Below are positions 39,516 through 50,013 of a stretch of DNA of 64,000 nucleotides, piece after piece. Under the pieces are notes generated by a model. It was given only the letters and a program-made list of their open reading frames with translations. It made no database searches and had not been told where the DNA came from. The first letter of the stretch is position 1; each line of letters opens with the position of its first letter. A program made the position numbers and the translations under genes. The stretch comes from Varroa destructor. Taxonomy: Eukaryota; Arthropoda; Arachnida; Mesostigmata; Varroidae. The DNA lies in NCBI RefSeq assembly GCF_002443255.2, contig NW_019211455.1, forward strand, positions 57,615,480-57,679,479, given 5' to 3'.

Positions 39516-40300
39516 CCCCTACACGCAGCGAGAATACAACACCAATAGCAGCGAGGACATAGGCAGCTGTCTCGCTGCAGCCGTCTCCTTCGGTAGCGAC
39601 GGCTAAACGAACCGCCAGGCACCAGTCCGCCAGTAAGCCAGCCAGTCCAGGCGGGCTGGTCTGACAAACGTTGTCTCTTGCGCGCCATCCCTTGCTCTCG
39701 ACCAGCGCGGAAAGGCCCCTTTCACCCAGCACTGCACTGCAATGCAATGCAATGCAGCAGCGACAGTAGCAGCAGCAACAGTGAACGGACATGGCCCGCT
39801 GGCCAGATCTTTCGTCGCAGTCCGATAGTAGCGTTAGTTCCTGTAGGATGCTTGCTCTCCTCTCGCTGTTCCCGCATCCAACACATCACAATAACAACGA
39901 CAGTGGAAACAACAACAACAACAACAACAACAACACAAGGGCGGCCGCGGAGGCTGTATCAGCCGATGCATAGACAGGCGCAGCCGACCATGGCATTCAT
40001 CGATGATTTAACGATGCGTCCGATGCCCGCTGCCCGCTGGCCGGTGCGCGGACCATGTCCAATCCTTCGAAGGCAACTGCCGAAACCTTTTTGCCCTTGC
40101 CTCCACAATGCTGGAACGAACGGACGTCAACCAACCAACAAGCCCACTAGTCACATACAAAACGAGCCCGCTTCTAGAGACGCCGCTACGGTGCGCGCGC
40201 GACTAGTGAATACAGCAAAACCGCACAGACGCTAGTGAGACGCAACGAACCCAAACATTCAACACTTTCTTTTGCACTTTTCGGGTATTTGGCGGGCACC
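39516..40300. other. GC-richer upstream flank of copy 3
   Basis: Repeat-containing non-coding sequence (pentamer and AAC runs, CAGCCAGC words), resembling the flanks of copies 1 and 2 in composition. Confidence 0.5.
39735..39935. repeat. TGCAA pentamer and AAC trinucleotide repeats
   Basis: ATGCA-type pentamers near 39735-39757 and (AAC)n near 39908-39935, both in the GC-rich upstream flank of copy 3. Confidence 0.75.
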
Positions 40301-41080
40301 CAAATGGGCAGCGTCCGTAGAAATTGTGCCATACAGCGACTAGCAATCTGTGATGGCTCGCGCAGATGAGCTGAGCAGCTGAATCGTTGGGATAGCAATG
40401 ATAGGAGCAGGAACAGCCACCGCCTCTGTACAGTAGAAACGTATTCTCATCACCTTTCCAGTCTCTACTGTACATGAGTGGGCGTAAGAACGAACAGTTA
40501 TAGCCTGTGCGTAGAGATATATAGGAGACCAGGTATATAGGAGAACAAACACATATACTAAACATGGCCAACCTTTGCTTGGCAATAAGGTGATCCCTGC
40601 CTTCGAAAGCCTTTTCTGTTCGACACTGGCCAGCAGTTAAAAAATCCTGCTTTGTTCGCCGCTTCGATCGGCAGTTGACGCCTACATAAATAACACCGCC
40701 CCGTACATGTATCATCGGTATGATAGTGCTGCTACTCCTTTGACTAACGGCGATTTAATACACTTCACAGTTCGATAGGCAAAATCCTCTACGAAATTTC
40801 GGTGCTACATTGGACGGCGTAGAATAGGTTTAGCAATGTCATCAGCGGCAGCAGCAAGAACGTCATTGCAAACATTCGTCCTATTTGTCCACTACCACAC
40901 GTGTAAATCCCCCCAAATCAGGCGTACGCACCCTGACGTATATGCTCCTTCTCTTATTTTCTATTTTTGTTTTACTTTTGGTGTACGTGGCGTGATTGGT
41001 AAGTTTTGCTCGTAGCTTCGTTTCGTGGACCGTTACGAAATCGTTCGCCGACACCGGCATCGCATTCAAATATATCGCAA

Positions 41081-41410
41081 TTAATCATATTGATGTTGTC
41101 GTTGATCGAGGACGAGCTGCGGCACGATAACTGCAACGAAACAAAACAGAATGATCGTTACGGCTAAGACAACGGGAGCTGCAATGCTTCGTGGCTTACC
41201 AGTCTTATTCTTCGTGGGTGATAGAAACGAAGTCAGGTTAGCAACCATTGTTGCATAGATAGACCTTGCAGCGTTTAAGTCCTCGACGCTTGTTGCTGGT
41301 TTGCGGCCACGCGTCAACCAGACGCATCGGCGATGGTCAGTCACAGTGCAACGGTCACAGTGAGAAAAAATTGATTTCAATGAAACGGATGAAAACGTAA
41401 ACGCGTTCAA
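41081..41410 (-). CDS. Possible single-pass membrane protein or exon (unrecognised)
   Basis: A 109-codon frame with a polar first part (TRGRKPATSVEDLNAARSIY) and one hydrophobic segment near the end (VVLAVTIILFCFVAVIVPQL), followed by a short polar tail and stop. Its composition is protein-like. There is no recognised domain, promoter or poly(A) signal, so the call is weak. Confidence 0.2.
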   Translation of the reverse strand: MNAFTFSSVSLKSIFSHCDRCTVTDHRRCVWLTRGRKPATSVEDLNAARSIYATMVANLTSFLSPTKNKTGKPRSIAAPVVLAVTIILFCFVAVIVPQLVLDQRQHQYD

Positions 41411-43507
41411 ACGAAGTTCGCCGCTGAACGCGGAAAAGCTTGTAGTAGCGTTGTTGAATGTAGTAGCGTCATCGACCTCCGCTTCAGCTTTAACCGCTCT
41501 AGAGAAAGGTAAAGAAAACGTTTAATTTGTTGAATGCATAAACAGCTCCCAAAGAAATCAGCGTTAGACAAGCCGGCCCTGAAATTAAACGACGAGTAAT
41601 TTTACGTTACGATAAGTTTTTGATCAGAAATTCAAAGTTATAGGGTTTAAGATCATGATTAAGATACTCTAGCATAGAAAAAAGTTTGCGTATTTGAAAG
41701 CCATACTGTCAAGCAGGTGTTTTGAGCCCTATTAAAAGAAATAGATCTTTCACTATTATTTTCACGATTATTGGTATTACTATTCATAATAATAACAAGA
41801 ACCGAAGGGCATTTTTGTGACCAACCTATTCTCTATAAATTCTACCAATTCGAAATAGTAATCAATGGACATGAACCAGCTAGCTCTGCTGGAATTAGCA
41901 TCGCAAGGTAATAAAACTATGCTCATTTGATCCTACGTTATGAGCGCTAATTAAATAAGAGGCAGGGTCATTATAACTGGGCTACATAGAAAAAAAAAAC
42001 CGAATCCCGTCTGAAGTTCTCACCTATGTATTTGGGCTCGAAGGTACGCGCACTATAGTATCTAACCGTAAGAAACCGCTGTTATTAAATTGCACTCTGC
42101 TAAATGCTACACTTCGGTTATCTGTACTATATATTCGTCGTTAAAAAAATTGATCTACGCATACAGAAATTTTCCCGTTTTGTGTATGCCTCACAAGGTT
42201 AGAGCGAACAGATTTTGTCCTGCAAGCTCCAACCACTTTTCTCCGGACAATCTTTAAGAAAATTTGGCAAATGCTGGACAATTGCCGTCCTGTATAGCAT
42301 AGCTTCCACCTCGTACCTATATACGTACCTACTAGTGTCCTCCTTCTATTTTATCGCGACGTAGTACATGTACGATTTGTGATCGGTTGTAGAAGGACCA
42401 AAAACGACAGTGGCAGACACATGCGATCAATCCGAGCAATAACAATGGCCTCGTTCATTAGACAAGCACCGACAACGGTATCCTCCAAAGTGATATCAAT
42501 GCCCCCTCGTGCTTTGCTGACCGAACTCAGTAAATGCACGCCCTTCTTTTGTCACCGTCCAGTGTTGTTCGACAGCCGACACTTCGTTAACAGCGACCGA
42601 GCCAAGAGATTCTGTTAGGAAGAACATGTGAGAAGTTAGTTATTCTGATCAACTTTGTTTTCCCAGCTACCCCAGGAACATAAGTATTTGCTATAGCACG
42701 ACAAATTGATGGCTGGCGCCCGCTGGTGGCAATTCCATTCAACGCAATATGCAGAGTGAGTTTTTTCCTAGAAGCTTCCGACTATAGTCTTCACGCAGAT
42801 TTCATTATTACATGTACACACATACGAACTGATATTGTTCATTCTCGAATTGAGGTAGCGGTCGCAACGGCGATCACTGGCTGTTAACGAACCGAATAGA
42901 AATCAAGCAATTAGGTAAAGAGCAGAACAAAAGGACCAGGACGGAACAATAGGAAACAAGCTACGACAAACAGTAGATTGAAGGAGACAGTGGATGAAAA
43001 AGTACTTAGCAGGAAGGTTCTACCCAAAAACTCGCAACGAACGATCAGTATCGCATAGTCCAAGGAAAGCCTCGTTTATTTCTCGTTATCGACATTAATC
43101 CCGCCATCGACAGCCAGATGATCGGCTCGACGCTGTAAACTCAATGCAACGGCAGTAGAACTAACAACGGTTCCAACGATGGAGCATATTATGTGCCAGC
43201 AACAATGAACAACAAAATCGTGCAAAAATTAAGCAGCAATACATGGCATAGCATCACTGCTGCAAATATCAACCACATTGTACAATGTTGTGCTACAACA
43301 AAAAACATAGCTTTATTTTTTCTTTTTTTAGCCGTTTTCTCTACGCGTTTACTATCTTTAGCATCGAACGTAGTGTACATTGATACATTATTATTAGCGT
43401 TCGTGTCATCGAGCTCAAAAATCGCCTGAACTATCTCTGATATGAGCGATAGGACCTTCGTCGAAACGTGTACGGTTCATGCGTCGTTTCGAATTATGAT
43501 TTCATAT

Positions 43508-43554
43508 AGGTATATATACATATACCCTATATAGATATATATATATATATATAT
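43508..43554. repeat. TA-rich repeat with GGTATAT/ATATACC dyad
   Basis: GGTATAT-ATAC-ATATACC followed by about 20 bases of alternating TA. Confidence 0.7.
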
Positions 43555-44267
43555 GGTAATCATATCATAAAAAGACTGCCACAACAGCACGTCGATCGTA
43601 TGACAACTGATAGCGTGGTTTATATTCACACAAAGTATTTTAGTAGGTGCTAATTAGGACATTTTGCGGACGAGACTGCATGTACAATGCACTGCGTATG
43701 CGGTTATATGTATTTTAGTGCCCGTGTGTGTACACGTTAACATATCTTGTGTACACTCGTTCTAATATCGGTCAGTTGTACTTGGGCAGTTTGCCTTATT
43801 TCGTCTGTTCGCAATTCTATAACAATAAACATTACAAATGTTAAAACAGTAACAAGAGCACTTTGAATATGGCCATCAGTCTACTGGCTGACCCTTACGA
43901 TAGTATTTAGCACGCACCTAAAAACAGAGGCCGGCCAAGTCTACATACTCATTTGCATGCTCTAAAGCAAAATACACTACACGATGAAGGAACGTCTTGA
44001 CCTCATCATGAGGTAGCTCGCTAAAAAGAAGACATACTAAATTATACATCGGTTATAGCAGCACTAATATCCTACAGTTAAGCAAACTGTCAATAGCAGC
44101 GTCATATATGTCACTGCGCGGGTTGTTCCACGCCAGGTCGAACAGTAACCGCTAGCGGGCACCACAATCTTTACCCAAATAAAATGTATCTTTTTATTAA
44201 TCTGCTTCAGTCAGGGGGCGAGGTCAGCAGACGGCATGTACGTTGGCGGAGTGCGGCTGAAATAATA

Positions 44268-44295
44268 ACACACACGCGCGCGCGCGCGCGCGCGC
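44268..44295. repeat. (CA)n(CG)n alternating tract, Z-DNA-prone
   Basis: Twenty-eight strictly alternating purine-pyrimidine bases, including ten consecutive CG dinucleotides. Confidence 0.85.
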
Positions 44296-46100
44296 CCGCA
44301 CCCAGCCCTGAGGAGATAATGGCTAGCTGTCCGCGTATCATAAACAGAAAAAACGGTACAGGTACGCACATGGAGACAGAGAAACAGAGCGGATGTTCCG
44401 TCGCCGTCGCCAAGTAATATGACGTACTATATTTTTTACGTTTGAAATCGATCGAACTGCGTTACGTAACTGTGCTCGGTTAAGTGTGAATGTGTGTGTA
44501 TGCGTATGGGCACGCTGCAGATACAAGGGGAGAATAGGCGTTCCTCCAAGTAGGTTTCTGTCCAGCACTTACGATGACAGGACCAACCCGTCCGGCCGTT
44601 TTCCGCTGTTGTGGATACGATGTCAACAAAGATGTCGGACGGGATCCAATGGTTCACTGCTTCGATAATCTTGTACATCGGGAAAAGCTCAAAATTCTTC
44701 GCACCAGTGTCTACCCTGCAACAGCGCTCTTTGCTGAACGCTAAACCAAATGCCCAGACGCGTAGCGGCTTACAGAGCAATGAATGCTGTGACTCAAACA
44801 CGTACACAGAGATAAACGCAAACACACCAGACAACAGCAAAAAAAACGGCAACAACAATACGACAACATGCAAGATGAACATCCGCTACGGCAGTTATTG
44901 GGGAGTCAAAGATGTTTTGTGGGGGGGCGATAGACCAGCGCCGCGAATAGATTACTCAGTAACTTTCTCCTTTTTCCTCGCTTTCGATGAACATCTATGG
45001 CGACGAAGAGCTTACGGCTACAAAGAGAGACACCCGCGACGCTGATGGGTCTGCCGCTGATTATTTAAAAGGTTTGCATTTCTCTTCAACGGTAGGAGGG
45101 AGCAGAGAGTCAACAGATAAAGTTGATGATGATGCCCGCGCGGTCCCTTTCTTGCCTGTCTGCTGGCCAGGCAAGCTACGATATCCCAAGTCAAGCTCGC
45201 CAGAGACCGACCGTCTGAGACCTCAAGGAGCCACTTGTAACAAAGTGGACTGATTTGTTATCCCTAGCTTGCGTCATACCCTGCCATGGGATGGCTCATA
45301 CGAATATACTTATAGTGCCTGGGGTTGACTTAGTGGCTTGGCACGGATCCGATCGGATCAACGCAGTGTCAGAAACAAAAGTAGACGTTTCTAGTGGTAA
45401 AGAATAGTTACTGAGTTGAGCATGTCAGATGTGACGGGTAGCATGAAAAGCCATGAGGAGATTAAGTCGAAAATACGGCTCCAATCATAGTCATTGTCAT
45501 CAGGATCAGAGCTGCCCGGCGCAAGCAGTCGTAAACGGGACAAGAAATGCGTCCTTACATTTCTCGGCCACTTCCAATTATTCGACGACAAGGCCGCCTC
45601 TGTTGCGGATGCTGTGCAGTCACATTAGCACATTGCAACGGTATCGCCAACCCTCCCTTTCTGCGACCTACAATTGACAAAGATAATGCGACTGCTATGA
45701 TTACTATTGCTCTATATAACATATATATAAAATTGAACGATTTACGCAAAAATGCACCCGTCTCAACCTAACGATGATAACAGACGCAATGCAATTGTTA
45801 CGGCAGTGGTTACAGCGGGCACAACAACAGTTCAAAAAGTATCAGAGACAAGCACGAGGCATTGGCGGGAGACATTAACTAAAAATAACAGCATGGATAG
45901 ATAGAGATGATAAGAAATTGTTACTACTGCTAGTATTTCTACTATCAAAAGCTTGCTCAGGGGATGCGGATGGGGGGTAGGTACAATTTGTACTGGTCGT
46001 CACTAGGGCCGCGATTTGGGCCGTCGTCATAAAGTAGCGGACGGTGGACGAAACAGATCTAGACCTACTACTAGTACAACGGCCCTGGCCGTTTACTGCA

Positions 46101-46127
46101 GCTGCTGCTGCTGCTGCTGCTGCTGCT
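46101..46127. repeat. (CTG)n microsatellite
   Basis: About nine CTG units on the plus strand, about 700 bases beyond the 3' end of the broken family copy. Confidence 0.85.
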
Positions 46128-46816
46128 TAAGCTATGCAATTTAGACAACACATAGCTAGTCCTCAATATGGCGATGCTGGTGATGATAGCGACGAAGACG
46201 ACGATGGGGTGGCAGCAGCGAAACGTTGACAACAACAAGATAGATGTAGCTGGCAATGTTACGGCTATTACTAGCGATAGCCACATACACACAACTAATG
46301 TGGTATCACACTGTTACGACGATCGCTTGATTGACAGATTGGCAAACTGAAGGGAGGCCGTGGACTTGGACTAGGCGCGTTTTTAGATAGGTTCATAAAG
46401 CAATAACGCAATCACGAAAGGGGAATGATGAACATGTGGTTAGCAGTGTCCAAAATGACTTCATCGGTGACCGTTGCGTACGTTACAGTTATTAACACGA
46501 GCATTACCACCACAATCACCGTCACTGCTGCTTTGGCAGCACCCAGTAAGCGACAACGCCCCAAGTATTATCAGTGCCTCCGTCAGCACAATCAATAATG
46601 TCAACAAGTAATTTGGTCATACGATGGTGCCTGTGACGCCGTACTTATGCTGCTGGTGTGGATTGACACACAGATATGATGAAAATGTTCGTACAGATTA
46701 TGCTTGCTTTACCCTAACATATTTTTAGCTTCGCCTTATTATGATATAGTGAAGTAAGTGAAATAAGGTCTTATTTATAGCCAATATAATAGGTAGGTCT
46801 GATCTAACGTGCGTCG

Positions 46817-47237
46817 TTATCGGGTGTAGACGTGGACGTGACTTTCACTCTTTCGCCAGCCATGCTCCTTCCTGATGAAGACTGAAACAGGCTTTTTAAC
46901 GGGCACCTCTTCAAGATCGGATACCTTGGTCGGTACAGCAACGGGTTGTTCAACCTTACGTACAGGCACTCGTACCACGACGTGCCGATGGAGTGCCACG
47001 GGCGCATGTTCCCGAAAAGGTACTGCACATTCTTATAGATCGGGACCGTTACGGGTCTAGGAACAGGAATAGTCCTACGAGTCAAATGTTAGGAACTTTT
47101 TTGACCATTCATGAAAACTGAAACGGACCTACATGTACATGCAGTGCGTGTGGCACCGGTACGATGTTGTCGACAGGCATAAGCTACAAGGCTGCCATGG
47201 ACCTAGGTACAGGGATGACTTGATAAAAGTATCTTGT
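46817..47237 (-). pseudogene. Broken copy of the Val/Pro-repeat family
   Basis: Fragments on the minus strand match the family in order but in three different frames. From 47237, RYFYQVIPVPRSMAAL (compare KYVHKIVPVPKP) is cut by TAG at 47186-47184. It then continues DNIVPVPHALHVHVG (compare VPVPHIVHVPK) to a TGA at 47111-47109. From 47085 a second frame reads TIPVPRPVTVPIYKNV. A shift near 47022-47026 leads into a third frame with VVRVPVRKVEQPVAVP, EEVPVKKPVSVFIRK and EHGW. The Trp codon is at 46858-46856, and the normal stop after HGW is lost, so the frame runs on to 46817. The middle of the gene (the PVVKKIPK block) is missing. Two stops, two frame changes and a deletion make a functional product very unlikely. 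An upstream extension to about 47681 is possible and is discussed as a finding. Confidence 0.85.
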
Positions 47238-48530
47238 AGCAAGCGGAATGTGCCACGCTGCATTTTACAACCCTAACCGAATCCATGGACTCGATGGTCG
47301 TTGACTGTGTGGCCATCGATCCGTCAGTTGCTCCATGCTAAAATCCCCGACCTCTGTGTCCGTAGAGGCCGAACGGATACCCAAATGTTGGTCTGTATCC
47401 AAAACCTTTGATAGTATTTCGTCGGTGATGCCAACCTAATTCGTCATGATTGTGTATGTGATTGAGGTCACTTTTTGCCAGAGTGAACAAGCTTATTTCC
47501 AGCTGTGGGCGGAACTCACTGCACGCGGGATGCATCTTTTTTGTCCGATCCAGGCAGTCATTCCGATCAAAGGAGCATAAAGCTGTCTGTCGTTGAAACA
47601 GCTGGATGGTGCATGAGGGACGTATAAACAGGCCACCAGAAGGGCAGCACGTTGAACAAATACGACTTCATTTTCGTCCATGCACCCACCAGTAATGAAG
47701 GATCCATGTAGACCCCTCTCGCTATACGTTGAGAGTCACTATGCTGCTGCAGCTGTCGTTGTCGGCTGTTAAGAAAGCGTATTTCAAGGGCTGTCAGTTT
47801 TCGTGCTTTAAATTTACGACAATACATGTACCGAGCAGACATGTCAAGCACCTATCGAACGGTCGTCAGTCGTTGCTGATTTTGAAACAACGTCAGGCGG
47901 AAGTTCCCGTACATCACCAGGGGCGTGCCACTCAGGAGTCAAATCACGGAATAAGTGCATCTGGTTGCTTTCCTCGTACGTATCAACTCGTTCTGTACTA
48001 CGGTACTGGCCAATTTCTACTCTATGTTTTTCATACATTATAAATACTATTTTCTCTCCCACATCTCCGTGATTCCCAGCTATTTTTTGAGGAAAAATTC
48101 AGCAGAGACCATATACCGAAAATTTACTTAAAATTCGTATGACAAATTGACCCTGGTTGCGCGAACAGAAATCGATTGTTGACGAGTTTAGAATATTTCA
48201 GAAGCAGAGATAATAAGAACGACAATATTAACCGGTGAACGTATTTTACGGGAAAAGTCAATATTGAAATTGACCGACTGGGCGTTGCTATCACTAGCAG
48301 TAATTTAAAAATTGATCATTGTTGCTGCTATGGCCACTTTGCATATTGCTTGCATACTATTAATATAATACCTATTATTTTAAGTAACGCCGAAAATAAT
48401 TAATTTTATAACAATAGTTTATATTATTGTATAGCAAACGAGTTGAAACGTCGAAATAATGATTTCGTCGCTATTTTTGCTCTATCCATCTATCTATTTT
48501 TGCTGATCCAGTTGTTTAATATTATCTTGC

Positions 48531-48642
48531 TTTCGGTTGCTATAGCAACCGAACGGGACGAGGGTAAGGTGCTGCTCGAACCCCCCTCGAGGCAGCCGTC
48601 TTAGCTACCGTTGTCATTAGCAACTGTACGGTGGATTTGCAT
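48531..48642. promoter_or_regulatory. RFX X-box pair plus POU octamer cluster
   Basis: A 22-base perfect palindrome at 48531-48552 contains GTTGCT-AT-AGCAAC (48535-48548), a symmetric match to the RFX X-box. A second X-box-like site, GTTGTC-ATT-AGCAAC, is at 48610-48624. The octamer ATTTGCAT is at 48635-48642. The cluster sits at the edge of a GC-richer stretch (48.5-49.1 kb) with CAA repeats. The motif matches are exact; activity and the target gene are unknown. Confidence 0.4.
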
Positions 48643-48931
48643 GGGACACCGACGTGGAACACTTGCTCATTCTCATCTATGAGTTAACTAGCGAGCGGTG
48701 GACGAACTATCGAAAGTGTGTGTTTTTACGGTTCACTGGCGCTAACTGCTGCTGCGGCAAGAACTGGATTTGTGTATACAAACTCTAACTCTGAATCGTT
48801 GCTCCAGCGTCTGCGCGATCATCATAGGTATCACCTACGATGAAAACTACAATTGTTACTGCCGCATACACCGTTCAGCGGCACTGCGGCAATAGCGTTC
48901 GGCCTTCTTGCACCAGTTGAGCCTGCAGGAG

Positions 48932-49026
48932 CAACAACAACAACAACAACAACAACAGTGGTCCTTCCGCCCCCGCAGAGACGACGCAGTTGCCAAATAA
49001 GCATCCCAACAACAACAACAACAATC
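48932..49026. repeat. Two (CAA)n microsatellites
   Basis: CAA units at 48932-48957 and 49009-49026, separated by GC-rich sequence. They create Thr/Gln/Asn-rich chance frames. Confidence 0.8.
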
Positions 49027-49949
49027 ATAAATCACCCTCATCGTTATCAATCACAGCAACAGCTGGCAATCCGAGATTGTTGTCCTAGTCTGCATCGTCA
49101 GCTCGGACTTTTCCGCATACATAAATCTATGCGTGGACATATTTTGGACACATTGAAAGATCGTGTAACAACTATTTCCTACCACTTCATTCAGTGCTCT
49201 TGTTTTTTTCATCCGCTGATGCTCCGTTAACAGGAGCGGCTAATACGAACACTGTTTGGTGGCGTGACAGACTGCAGAGACAGCGGTTGTTGAAGAAAGA
49301 AGAAACAAAAAAGCACAGACATTGTTAATGGGACATTTGTGCAAGATACCAAAATAAACGAATAAAGACGATAGTAATTTGCTGGTCGTTGATGAATAGA
49401 AGCGAGTATCAAAACGTTGTGTTTACAACAACAGAGATATGTCTACTAGTGACCAGTGTCGATAAAATTCAGATGCAGAGATCGTGTGATCCGAATGGAT
49501 TGACTTTCAGTTCCCGACGTGATGCTCAACGGTGGTTATATGGGTTTTGCTATAAGGCTGTCTGATCACGGCGGCATCCATTTTTTATTGTGCATCAAAT
49601 AGCAGAGACGCCAATAGGGAAATACCTATTCATCTTAGAACAGCTTCCTTATCATAATTTCCATTGACATTCAATCTTATAGATCGAAGTTCGCGTACGT
49701 TTAAGTGCGACGGTGACGCAACAGATTCAACACGGGACGTAATTAAAAACCGAGAAATAGGTTTTCTGCCGTAGCTGAAATTTAGCCATTGTTGTTGAAA
49801 TAACTGTGTGATCTTGCTGTCGAATCATGATCACCGTTAGCGTAACACGTCCGTTAGTCATATACCGAAACCGTTAATTAAGCTATAACTGGAGTAGAAA
49901 CGATTGCTGGGAACTTTCACTATTTTGTTATACGCTAGAGCTAAGACGC

Positions 49950-50013
49950 TTTTTTTTTTGTGAAGTGCTTAATGCACGTGTACTAGTTCACAAAAAAAAA
50001 AAAAAAAAAAAAA
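49950..50013. repeat. T-run/A-run inverted repeat
   Basis: Ten T then GTGAA (49950-49964) pairs with TTCAC then A-run (49987-50001), around a 22-base loop. The A-run continues to 50013 (22 A in total). It could be a folded poly(A) scar or simple slippage. Confidence 0.6.

Larger units (their letters stand above)
41411..46816. other. No supported gene
   Basis: Contains the CG tract at 44268 and the CTG repeat at 46101. Frames near 44.4-45.2 kb on both strands overlap and show no domain. Confidence 0.5.

Noticed and set aside
48853..49230. Thr-run plus frame (125 codons) near the X-box cluster
   Set aside because: The Thr and Pro runs come from the CAA microsatellite, and a different frame through the same repeats is open on the minus strand.
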